A stretch of 64,000 nt of DNA. Origin: Deltaproteobacteria bacterium. Its GTDB lineage: Bacteria; SZUA-79; Acidulodesulfobacterales; Acidulodesulfobacteraceae. Within the stretch, counting starts at the first letter, position 1. Each line of letters begins with the position of its first letter. The stretch lies in contig JAMDCP010000007.1 of assembly GCA_023489335.1 (NCBI GenBank), forward strand, positions 124,001 to 188,000, given 5' to 3'. Shown piece after piece: positions 10,596-18,803 of the stretch. The notes beneath the pieces are model-generated. The model was not told the DNA's origin and made no database searches. It saw only the letters and a list, made by a program, of their open reading frames with translations. The translations under genes and the position numbers were made by a program.

Positions 10596-11111
10596 ATGCC
10601 AGTAAAAGTCAGAATACCAACACCTTTAAGGTCTTTAACAGACGGAACAGCGGAGGTTGAAGCTAACGGTTCAACTATTATCGAAATAATAAACGACCTT
10701 GAAAAAAATTTTGCGGGTATTAAAGAAAGAATATGTGAACAAAATGACCAGGTCAGGAGATTTGTTAATGTTTATCTTAACGATGAGGATATCAGATTTA
10801 TAGACAGCATAAATTCTAAAGTTAAAGACGGGGACACGGTTTCCATAATTCCTGCAATTGCGGGAGGCGCAGCCGAAAAGAAAAAATTTTATCTTAATTA
10901 TCCTCAGGAAGCTATTAAAGAACCGCTGATATATCTTGTCGGTAAAAATTACAATGTTATTACAAATATAAGAAGCGCAAGTATTTCGAATGATATAGGA
11001 ATAATTGCTATAGAGATAGAAGGCGAACCCCGTGAGATAGAAAAAGCCGTCAAATTTTTGGAATCAAAAGGCGTAACGGTGGAGCCCATTGTTCTTGATG
11101 TAGTAGAATAA
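10596..11111 (+). CDS. MoaD/ThiS-like sulfur carrier fused to NIL domain
   Basis: Ubiquitin-like N-terminus ending ...TVSIIPAIAGG (GG at aa 90-91) followed directly by NIL-like domain KKKFYLNYPQEAIKEPLIYLVGKNYNVITNIRSA. Confidence 0.85.
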   Translation: MPVKVRIPTPLRSLTDGTAEVEANGSTIIEIINDLEKNFAGIKERICEQNDQVRRFVNVYLNDEDIRFIDSINSKVKDGDTVSIIPAIAGGAAEKKKFYLNYPQEAIKEPLIYLVGKNYNVITNIRSASISNDIGIIAIEIEGEPREIEKAVKFLESKGVTVEPIVLDVVE

Positions 11112-11141
11112 GTAATACAAAATTAACGATTTAAATTTATT

Positions 11142-11227
11142 CTGGATTCCCGCTTTTGCGGGAATGACACCCGAAGGGTAAAACTTCAGACACCCATTGA
11201 GTCATTCCTGCGTAAGCAGGAATCCAG
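11142..11227. repeat. intergenic repeat with terminal inverted repeats (CTGGATTCCCGC...GCAGGAATCCAG)
   Basis: Two internal hairpins, ATTCCCGCTTTTGCGGGAAT and ATTCCTGCGTAAGCAGGAAT. Confidence 0.8.
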
Positions 11228-11273
11228 TGTTTGATAAGACATAAATAAGCAAATAAGCGGAGGATATAATATT

Positions 11274-12083
11274 TTGGAATTTACCGAAGAACAGATTAAA
11301 AGATATGCAAGACATATAATATTGCCTGAGGTCGGCGGCGAGGGGCAGACAAAATTGCTGTCCTCAAAGGTGTTATTGATCGGAGCGGGAGGGCTCGGCG
11401 CTCCTTGCGGATATTATCTGGGCGCTGCAGGAATCGGAACGCTCGGTATCGTAGATTTCGATACGGTTGACCTGTCCAATCTTCAAAGGCAAATATGGCA
11501 CGGCACGGCAGATGTGGGAAGGTACAAAGTGGACTCTGCAAAAGATTCTATCGCAAGGATTAACCCCGATGTTAATGTCGTAACTTATAAGGACAAGATT
11601 AGTTCGGAAAACATAAAGGACTTAATAAAAGACTATGATGTAATAATAGATGCTACCGATAACTTTCCGACAAGATATTTAATAAACGATGCCTGCTATT
11701 TTATGAAAAAACCCCTTGTTTACGGCTCGATATTCAGATTCGACGGGCAGGCGACGGTATTTCTTCCGGAGGAAGGACCCTGCTATAGATGCCTTTTCCC
11801 CGCCCCCCCGCCGCCCGGCCTTGTTCCAAGCTGCCAGGAGGCAGGTGTTCTTGGGGTTCTACCAGGGGTAATAGGCGCAATTCAGGCAAACGAGGCTATA
11901 AAAATTATTCTTGGCGTAGGAACTACCTTGAACGGCAGGCTTTTAATCTATGATGCATTGGATATGAAATTTAGCGAGATGAAACTTAAGGCAGACAGAA
12001 CCTGTCCGTTATGCGGGGAATCCCCCAGTGTTTTTGACTTAATCGATTATGAAGATTTTTGTGAATTTAGGAGGGAGGATTAA
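11274..12083 (+). CDS. MoeB/ThiF-family adenylyltransferase (E1-like), TTG start
   Basis: RYARHIILPEVGGEGQ, LLIGAGGLGAPCGYYLGAAGIGTLGIVDFDTVDLSNLQRQ, CxxC pairs. Confidence 0.93.
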   Translation: MEFTEEQIKRYARHIILPEVGGEGQTKLLSSKVLLIGAGGLGAPCGYYLGAAGIGTLGIVDFDTVDLSNLQRQIWHGTADVGRYKVDSAKDSIARINPDVNVVTYKDKISSENIKDLIKDYDVIIDATDNFPTRYLINDACYFMKKPLVYGSIFRFDGQATVFLPEEGPCYRCLFPAPPPPGLVPSCQEAGVLGVLPGVIGAIQANEAIKIILGVGTTLNGRLLIYDALDMKFSEMKLKADRTCPLCGESPSVFDLIDYEDFCEFRRED

Positions 12084-12087
12084 TTAA

Positions 12088-12336
12088 ATGCCGGAATATA
12101 AAAGCAATAGCGAATTAAATATAAAAGGGGAAATTTGCCCCTTCACATTCGTAAAATCCAAACTTGCTTTAGAAAAGATGAAAAAGGGTGAAATTTTAAG
12201 GGTTATCGTCGATTATGAGCCTGCCATAAGGAACGTCCCACGCTCTATGGAGGAACAGGGCCATAAAGTCCTGTCCATTAATAAAATTAACGATACCGAT
12301 TATGAAATTATCGTCGAAAAAAATGGAAAAAAATAA
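12088..12336 (+). CDS. TusA-family sulfurtransferase
   Basis: LNIKGEICPFTFVKSKLALEKMKKGEILRVIVDYEPA. Confidence 0.85.
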   Translation: MPEYKSNSELNIKGEICPFTFVKSKLALEKMKKGEILRVIVDYEPAIRNVPRSMEEQGHKVLSINKINDTDYEIIVEKNGKK

Positions 12337-13279
12337 TCCTTATCTGTTTAGTTCCTTATCGAATATCGGCGGTACAGGTGCGGTTTTGCTGAACAAAATA
12401 ATTAATCCTGGGACGGGTTCTAAATTATACGCAAAATTAGAAGGGCTTAATCCGGGCGGTTCCGTCAAAGACAGGCCCGCATTATATATGCTCAAAAATG
12501 CTCTTGAAAAGGGGCTTTTAAAAGACAAGATGACCATAATAGATTCTTCTTCGGGCAATACCGGAATTTCTTATGCTATGCTCGGCGCATTTTTGGGAAT
12601 TAAGGTTAAAATTTACGCTCCAACGAACATGAGCGAGGAAAGAAAAAAGGTTATGCAGCTTTTTGGAGCGGAATTACTACTCACCCCTGCGGAAGAAAGT
12701 CATGACGGCGCCATAAAAAGGTCGATGGAAGAATATCAGCGGGGCGGCAAAGATTTATACTATATGCCAGACCAGTATAATAACCCGTTTAATCCTATTG
12801 CCCATTACGAAACTACGGCGGTAGAACTGCTCAAACAAACAGGCGGAAATATCGATTATTTCGCTACCGGCATCGGCACGGGCGGAACGATATTAGGCGT
12901 AGGGAAAAGGCTTAAGGAATATAACGATAAAATTAAGGTTATAGCAATAGTTCCAGATAGCGAAATGCACGGTATTGAGGGCTGGAAATATAACTATTCA
13001 TTTAATTTCGGTGGTTTTAACCATAATAAAATTATAGACGATTTTATAAAGGTCGATACGGAAGGCAGTTATGCGATGCTTAAAAGGCTCATTAAAGAGG
13101 AAGGTCTTTTAAGCGGATTTTCTTCGGGAGCCAATGTGTATGGCATCTATAAACTTGCCGGCAAATACAGAGGGAATTTTGCGACGGTATTGCCCGACAC
13201 CGGTTCAAGATACCTTTCTACAAGAGTTTTTGCCGATTTAATTCCCCTTTTTTCAAAAGGGGTGGCAGTCCGCCTTTAG
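12302..13279 (+). CDS. cysteine synthase family PLP enzyme (CysK/CysM); ATG at 12323 also possible
   Basis: LEGLNPGGSVKDRPA, DSSSGNTGISYAMLGA, GTGGTILGVGKRLKE. Confidence 0.9.
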   Translation: MKLSSKKMEKNNPYLFSSLSNIGGTGAVLLNKIINPGTGSKLYAKLEGLNPGGSVKDRPALYMLKNALEKGLLKDKMTIIDSSSGNTGISYAMLGAFLGIKVKIYAPTNMSEERKKVMQLFGAELLLTPAEESHDGAIKRSMEEYQRGGKDLYYMPDQYNNPFNPIAHYETTAVELLKQTGGNIDYFATGIGTGGTILGVGKRLKEYNDKIKVIAIVPDSEMHGIEGWKYNYSFNFGGFNHNKIIDDFIKVDTEGSYAMLKRLIKEEGLLSGFSSGANVYGIYKLAGKYRGNFATVLPDTGSRYLSTRVFADLIPLFSKGVAVRL

Positions 13280-13347
13280 GCATATCTTTGCCTGCATTTA
13301 TAAAACCAACGGTTTTATGCAGGCAAAGATGGACGGGGTATTCATAA
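13241..13347. repeat. repeat copy A: AATTCCCCTTTTTTCAAAAGGGGTG...GACGGGGTATT with palindromic core
   Basis: Core ATCTTTGCCTGCAT...ATGCAGGCAAAGAT (13284-13330); same ends as 30723 and 58639. Confidence 0.85.
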
Positions 13348-13387
13348 CTCATAATTTTTATATATTATTTTATATTATTTCATTTTT

Positions 13388-13819
13388 ATGGCTATAATAA
13401 TTCCAAAAACCGAACTTGAAATTATAAAAAAACACGTCGCAGAAATTTTTCCGTACGAAGCATGCGGTGGGCTTTTAGGAAGGATCGATAGAGAGGATAA
13501 AGTAATCGTAAGGGTTTATCCAGCCGAAAACCGCTTTGGAAAAATAGCATGGGATAGTTTTGAAATAGAGCCAAAAGATATGCTTGAAATGGATAAAATT
13601 TCAAGAAAGGAAAATCTGGAAATTTTAGGCTTTTATCATTCGCATCCAAACCACCCTGCGATACCGTCAAATTTTGACATAAACGCCTCCTGGCCATATT
13701 ATTCTTATGTGATACTTTCGGTAAAAGGCAACAGCCCCGAAAATGTAGTAGATATTAAAAGCTATCTGATGCCTGATAAAAATTCGGCTCCGGTTTCGGA
13801 AGATGTGGTGATTGACTGA
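13388..13819 (+). CDS. JAMM/MPN metalloprotease (Mec/HcyD-like)
   Basis: JAMM motif HSHPNHPAIPSNFD (HxH-x7-SxxD) and upstream EACGGLLG. Confidence 0.9.
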   Translation: MAIIIPKTELEIIKKHVAEIFPYEACGGLLGRIDREDKVIVRVYPAENRFGKIAWDSFEIEPKDMLEMDKISRKENLEILGFYHSHPNHPAIPSNFDINASWPYYSYVILSVKGNSPENVVDIKSYLMPDKNSAPVSEDVVID

Positions 13820-13831
13820 TTGACTTCCAAT

Positions 13832-14752
13832 TTATTCTTGCGCTTCCGCAGTTTTTTCCTTTATTATTACAAGTATAATGCCTCCTAAGATTAAAATAGA
13901 GGAAATTATAAAGGTATATGATATTTTTTCGTTTAAAAATATTATTCCCAAAAGCGCGGCTATAACAGGCGCTAATAATTGAACCGACGACGCTAAAACG
14001 CGGGATAATTGCATTACCACCTTATACCATATTATATAAAAAAGGGCCGAAAATATAGCTCCTGATAAAATGCCGTAAATTATGGGATACAAATAAACAT
14101 ACGGCGTATTAATAAATTTATCGTTGATAAAACCATTTTTTAGAAAAGCAAATATGATGATAAATGGTATAAAATAAATTAATGAATAAATGAAGTTTGA
14201 CGCAGTTCTTAATACATACCGTTTTTCAAATTTGCCTTTTAGCGTATAAATTCCCCATGCTATTCCTGAAATAATCATCATAACGGCTCCAAAATATCCG
14301 ATAATGTTTTTGGGGACATTTAAGCCTTTATATACAAATAGGACAAAGCCAGCCATCGCAATTATCACCCCTGATATTTGCAATATATTAAGTCTTTCTT
14401 TGTGGATAAGCGCCGCATCTCCTATTATCGTAAATTGGACTGCGGAAAACAACAGAAGAGCTCCGACCGCCACGCCGACAAAAACATAACCGACGGAAAA
14501 ACAAAATGCATAAGCAAATAAAGCAAATGCGGATAAATATTTTGGCTTTGGAAGTTGATTTTTTTTATGAAATACCAATAAAAAAAGAATCAGCGCTCCG
14601 CTTCCAAGACGAAGTAGGCTATAAAATACTGGGGTTATTGCATTTTTATCTAATGCTGCCCGCGCAAGCAGGCTATTTACGGCAAATCCAAAAATCGTAA
14701 AAAATGTCAAAAAGCCGAGCCATATATATTGAAATTTGCCTGATTTATTCAT
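13832..14752 (-). CDS. EamA/DMT-family transporter (ORF could extend to 14827)
   Basis: Ten-TM-like hydrophobic protein with EamA-like repeats. Confidence 0.8.
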   Translation of the reverse strand: MNKSGKFQYIWLGFLTFFTIFGFAVNSLLARAALDKNAITPVFYSLLRLGSGALILFLLVFHKKNQLPKPKYLSAFALFAYAFCFSVGYVFVGVAVGALLLFSAVQFTIIGDAALIHKERLNILQISGVIIAMAGFVLFVYKGLNVPKNIIGYFGAVMMIISGIAWGIYTLKGKFEKRYVLRTASNFIYSLIYFIPFIIIFAFLKNGFINDKFINTPYVYLYPIIYGILSGAIFSALFYIIWYKVVMQLSRVLASSVQLLAPVIAALLGIIFLNEKISYTFIISSILILGGIILVIIKEKTAEAQE

Positions 14753-14897
14753 ATTCCTAACCGAGATCGTAAAATTATTTATACTATAATTTGGAGATTG
14801 ACTACATGCCAATTTATCACAGGTCATTAAAAGATTATGAGAGTATTGGCCTGAAAAAAAATAACTTTACATTTATTATATTATGTTATGTTATGTT

Positions 14898-15083
14898 TTA
14901 AGGATTGGGTATATCTAATTCTTTGCAGATTTTTATTACCAAAAAATCTTCAACTTCTTTGTGTCTTGGGACTGGAGCCTTCTTGGAATTAAGCGGATTA
15001 AGATAAACGCTGTGGTTTGAACCTTCTCTTAAAAGAATACATTCGTGCCTTTCTAAGTGTCTGATTAAGCCTTTTCGCTTCAA
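14898..15083 (-). CDS. hicA: HicA-type toxin
   Basis: RHLERHECILLREGSNHSVYLNP...PVPRHKEVEDFLVIKICKEL. Confidence 0.85.
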   Translation of the reverse strand: MKRKGLIRHLERHECILLREGSNHSVYLNPLNSKKAPVPRHKEVEDFLVIKICKELDIPNP

Positions 15084-15283
15084 GCAAACAGTGCCTGTAT
15101 AATTATTTCTTTTTCTTTTATAACGGAAGATGTATCGGCTTTTCTAAGTTCCATAATGGCATCTATTAAATTTTTTTCCGCTTCTTCTATTGTTTTTCCT
15201 TGAGACATTGCGCCAGGAATATCATCGGTATAAACAACCCAGTATTCTTTACCTTTTACAAATGTTGCTTTAATTTTTTCCAT
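15080..15283 (-). CDS. hicB: HicB-type antitoxin
   Basis: VKGKEYWVVYTDDIPGAMSQGKTIEEAEKNLIDAI; overlaps hicA by 4 nt. Confidence 0.8.
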   Translation of the reverse strand: MEKIKATFVKGKEYWVVYTDDIPGAMSQGKTIEEAEKNLIDAIMELRKADTSSVIKEKEIIIQALFA

Positions 15284-15429
15284 AAAAAGCCTTCTTTAAT
15301 TTTTTTAAATATTATATTTTATGTTATTATTATTTTATATAAAAGTCAATTTAAACTGACAAGTAGAACACAAAAACCGGTATTTGTGGATAAAAGAAAT
15401 ATAAAATATAAGGGCTTGCCCTTGATTTA

Positions 15430-16611
15430 TTACTTTATTATTTCTGCAAGAAGTTTCCCGGCAAGTTCGGTTTTTAGCTGTCTTCCGAACCTTTTTATTT
15501 TGCCTTCTTTGTTTATTAAAAAACCTTCATTTTCGTCTTCGCCTATAACATTTTTTGAAACATCGTTGATAAAGATATAATCCAATGATTTTTCCATAAG
15601 TTTTTTCCTTCCGTTTTCTATCACGGAATCGGTTTCGGCGGCAAAACCGAAAATTCTCTGTTCCTCTTTTTTTATTCCGGATAGAGCCTTCAATAAATCC
15701 TCATTCTGAACAAGCTCGACATTAAGATTTAAGTCCCCCTTTTTTATCTTATTCGAGCTTTTTTCTTTAAAGCTATAATCCGAAACGGCGGCGGCCATCA
15801 AAAGTATATCGCACTGTTTAAATTCGCCGGGCAATGTATCTTTCAAATCGGTAAAACTTTTACATTTTATTATCCTCATGTTTTTATTGATATATTGACA
15901 GGGGGCATCGATATTTAAGGCTATTAAAAACACATCCGCGCCAAGTTTCACCGCTTCGTTGGCAAGGCTGATACCCATTTTTCCGCTGGAGGCGTTTGAA
16001 AGAAACCTAACGGGGTCGAGATATTCCCTTGTAGCTCCTGCCGTTACCAAAACCCGTTTGCCTTTAAGCGTCTTTTCTTTAAAAACCGACTCAAGCTCAA
16101 ATATAATACCTTCAGCGTCGGGAAACCTTCCCTCTCCAAAATCGCCGCAGGCCATATTTCCTGTTTCAGGCGAAGCAAGATGAAAATTATATTCCTTTAG
16201 TTTATTTAAATTATCTCTTAATATTCCGTTTGCATACATATTCGGATTCATTGCGGGAACCAGGACCTTTGGCTTATCCTGCGAGGCTGAAACGACTAAG
16301 GTTATTAAGGTGTCCGCAATGCCTGCGGCAAGCTTATTTATTGTATTGAACGACGCGGGAGCAATTAATATCAGATCGGCATGTTTGGAAAGCGAGACAT
16401 GGGCAAGAGGACTCTTAAAGGCATCGTCCGTAAAAACCTCTTCCCCGAAGGATTCGAAAATATAAGGCGAGATAAACCTGCCGGCAGACGAACTGACTAT
16501 TATTTTAACGCCGGCGCCGGCTTCTTTAAGCCTTCTATATAAATCGACGCTTTTATAACAGGCGATAGAACCGGTTATGCATAAAAGAATATTTTTACCT
16601 TTTAATGTCAT
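15430..16611 (-). CDS. coaBC: bifunctional phosphopantothenoylcysteine decarboxylase/phosphopantothenate-cysteine ligase
   Basis: GSIACYKSVDLYRRL, PAMNPNMY, VTAGATREYLDPVRFLSNASSGKMG. Confidence 0.95.
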   Translation of the reverse strand: MTLKGKNILLCITGSIACYKSVDLYRRLKEAGAGVKIIVSSSAGRFISPYIFESFGEEVFTDDAFKSPLAHVSLSKHADLILIAPASFNTINKLAAGIADTLITLVVSASQDKPKVLVPAMNPNMYANGILRDNLNKLKEYNFHLASPETGNMACGDFGEGRFPDAEGIIFELESVFKEKTLKGKRVLVTAGATREYLDPVRFLSNASSGKMGISLANEAVKLGADVFLIALNIDAPCQYINKNMRIIKCKSFTDLKDTLPGEFKQCDILLMAAAVSDYSFKEKSSNKIKKGDLNLNVELVQNEDLLKALSGIKKEEQRIFGFAAETDSVIENGRKKLMEKSLDYIFINDVSKNVIGEDENEGFLINKEGKIKRFGRQLKTELAGKLLAEIIK

Positions 16612-16630
16612 AGAAATTAGAAAAATCAGA

Positions 16631-17260
16631 TTAGATTAAATACGCATTATATTTCCTTTCTTCCCCTATGGTGCTGGTTTCGCCGTGTCCCGGCAAAACT
16701 ATTATGTCATCGCCCAGTATTAATAATTTGTTCTTAATAGAACTTATAATCTCGTCAAACGAACCGCCCAGAATATCCGTTCTTCCAATAGTGCTTTTAA
16801 AAAGGGTATCCCCGCTAAAAAGATATTTTTCGTTTACTAAAAATGATGTGCTCCCCGGAGAATGGCCCGGCGTAAAAATCGGCAGAATATTAATATCTCC
16901 TATATTTATAACATTATTTTCGGTTAAATATTCGTCTATCACGACATCTTCGTTAAAATCAAATCCCAGATATTCAGCCTGATTTTTCAAGTTTTTTAAT
17001 ATAAGTTCATCTTTTTTGTTGGCAATAATTTTAATGCCGTATTTTTCTTTAAAATAATTATCCATGCTTACATGGTCTATATGGCAATGCGTATTAAGTA
17101 TAAATTTTAAATCTATATTGTCATCCTTTATGAGCTTGTCTATTCTTTTTGCCTGGCCTCCGGGGTCGATTATAAAACCCTCTTTTTTGTCATTATTATC
17201 GTTAAATACAAGATATGTGTTTACCTCGAAAGGCCCTGCCGGAATAGTATAAAATTTCAT
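16631..17260 (-). CDS. MBL-fold hydrolase (glyoxalase II-like)
   Basis: THCHIDHVSMDNYF, FTPGHSPGSTSFLV, GDTLFKSTIGRTD, LPGHGETS. Confidence 0.88.
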   Translation of the reverse strand: MKFYTIPAGPFEVNTYLVFNDNNDKKEGFIIDPGGQAKRIDKLIKDDNIDLKFILNTHCHIDHVSMDNYFKEKYGIKIIANKKDELILKNLKNQAEYLGFDFNEDVVIDEYLTENNVINIGDINILPIFTPGHSPGSTSFLVNEKYLFSGDTLFKSTIGRTDILGGSFDEIISSIKNKLLILGDDIIVLPGHGETSTIGEERKYNAYLI

Positions 17261-17300
17261 AATTTTCGGAATAAACCCTAAATAAGCCCTATTTTAAATT

Positions 17301-18803
17301 TTAAATTAAATATTTCTGGAATGAATTTATTAAGGTATTAAGATTTTCTATCGTATCCGCTTCGCCGTATATCCTCATTAAATCCTCGGTTCCCGAAAGC
17401 CTTGCCAAAAGCCATGAATCGCCGCCTAAAAATACCTTATATCCATCGGTTGTATTCTTGCCGGTAACTTTCTTGCCCTCAAAAATGTCCGGAAAATTTT
17501 CCATCTTCTCATCTATTTCCGCCTTAAACTTTTCTTTATCGACGGAAACATTTATCCGTTTGCTATAAATGGGCCCAAATTTTTCAAGAAGGTTTTTTAC
17601 AAGCAATTTTAAAGGCTTCCTATAATAGGATAACATTTCAAGAACTAAAAGGCATGTATAAATTCCGTCTTTATCAGGGACATGCCCTATTACCGTTAAT
17701 CCGGAGGATTCTTCCCCCGCCATTACGGCTTTGCCTTCAGATATAAGCTTGCCGAGATATTTAAAGCCGACGGGGGTCTCGATAACTTTAAAACCGTAGT
17801 ATTTTGCAACCCTATCGACTAAGGCGGTTGTAGCCACGCTTCTTGCGACATCACCCTTTATGCCCTTGCCCTCTATGTAATAATTATAAAGAAGCGGAAA
17901 AATGATATTGGGTTCCACAAACTCCCCGTCTTCATCTAATATGCCGTATCTGTCGGCATCCCCGTCCGTTGCAAGTCCTAATGCCAGCTTCTCGGATTTA
18001 TTTCCTGCCGCATTTTTATTATAATCTTTAATTAATTTACCCAAACTTATCAAATTTTTAGCGGAAGGGTCGGGCGCCATACCCGGCAAAAAAAATGCGT
18101 CTCTTTCCTTATCGATTTCTTCAAATTCGAAACCGGCTTCTTTCAGCACATCTCCTATAATACCCTTCCCCGTTCCATGCAAAGAGGTTATAAAAGGGAA
18201 TACATTTTTATTATTTTTCGCTATAAGTTTTAAATCTAATTTAATTTTTATTAGGTTGACATAATAGCCTATAAAATCCTCTTCCTTAAGTAACCCCTGA
18301 GTTTTAGCATCGCCTATGTCAATAAATTTATATTCGGGTAATTTTAAAAGTTCATTAGATTTTCTTGTTATAATTTCCGTATCTTCGGGAAGAGCGGGCC
18401 CTCCCCAATCGGGAGAAAACTTAATCCCGTTGTAATTATAAGGGTTATGGCTTGCCGTTATATTTATTGCCCCTAAGGCCTTTTCTTTCAATATTTTTAT
18501 GGCTATAACCGGCGTCGGGGTAAAGGTGTTTGCAAAAATCACGGAAAACCCGTTGGCGCAAAAAACACAGGCGCTTAATTTTGCAAATTCTTCCGATAAA
18601 AATCTTGTATCAAAGCCTATGACTATCTTTTTTGAAGGAAACGAACCGCTGTATTTTTCCGTTAAAAAATCGCATATAGCCTGAGATACGATTTTAACGG
18701 CATCGAAAGTAAAGTCGTCTGCAATCCTGCCTCTGTAACCCGATGTTCCAAATTCAATCTCAAATCTTTCCCTATTATGACAGAGCGCTGAAATTTCTTT
18801 CAT
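17301..18803 (-). CDS. phosphoglucomutase/phosphomannomutase family protein
   Basis: EFGTSGYRGRIADDF, ITASHNPYNYNGIK, ATDGDADRYGILDE. Confidence 0.92.
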   Translation of the reverse strand: MKEISALCHNRERFEIEFGTSGYRGRIADDFTFDAVKIVSQAICDFLTEKYSGSFPSKKIVIGFDTRFLSEEFAKLSACVFCANGFSVIFANTFTPTPVIAIKILKEKALGAINITASHNPYNYNGIKFSPDWGGPALPEDTEIITRKSNELLKLPEYKFIDIGDAKTQGLLKEEDFIGYYVNLIKIKLDLKLIAKNNKNVFPFITSLHGTGKGIIGDVLKEAGFEFEEIDKERDAFFLPGMAPDPSAKNLISLGKLIKDYNKNAAGNKSEKLALGLATDGDADRYGILDEDGEFVEPNIIFPLLYNYYIEGKGIKGDVARSVATTALVDRVAKYYGFKVIETPVGFKYLGKLISEGKAVMAGEESSGLTVIGHVPDKDGIYTCLLVLEMLSYYRKPLKLLVKNLLEKFGPIYSKRINVSVDKEKFKAEIDEKMENFPDIFEGKKVTGKNTTDGYKVFLGGDSWLLARLSGTEDLMRIYGEADTIENLNTLINSFQKYLI

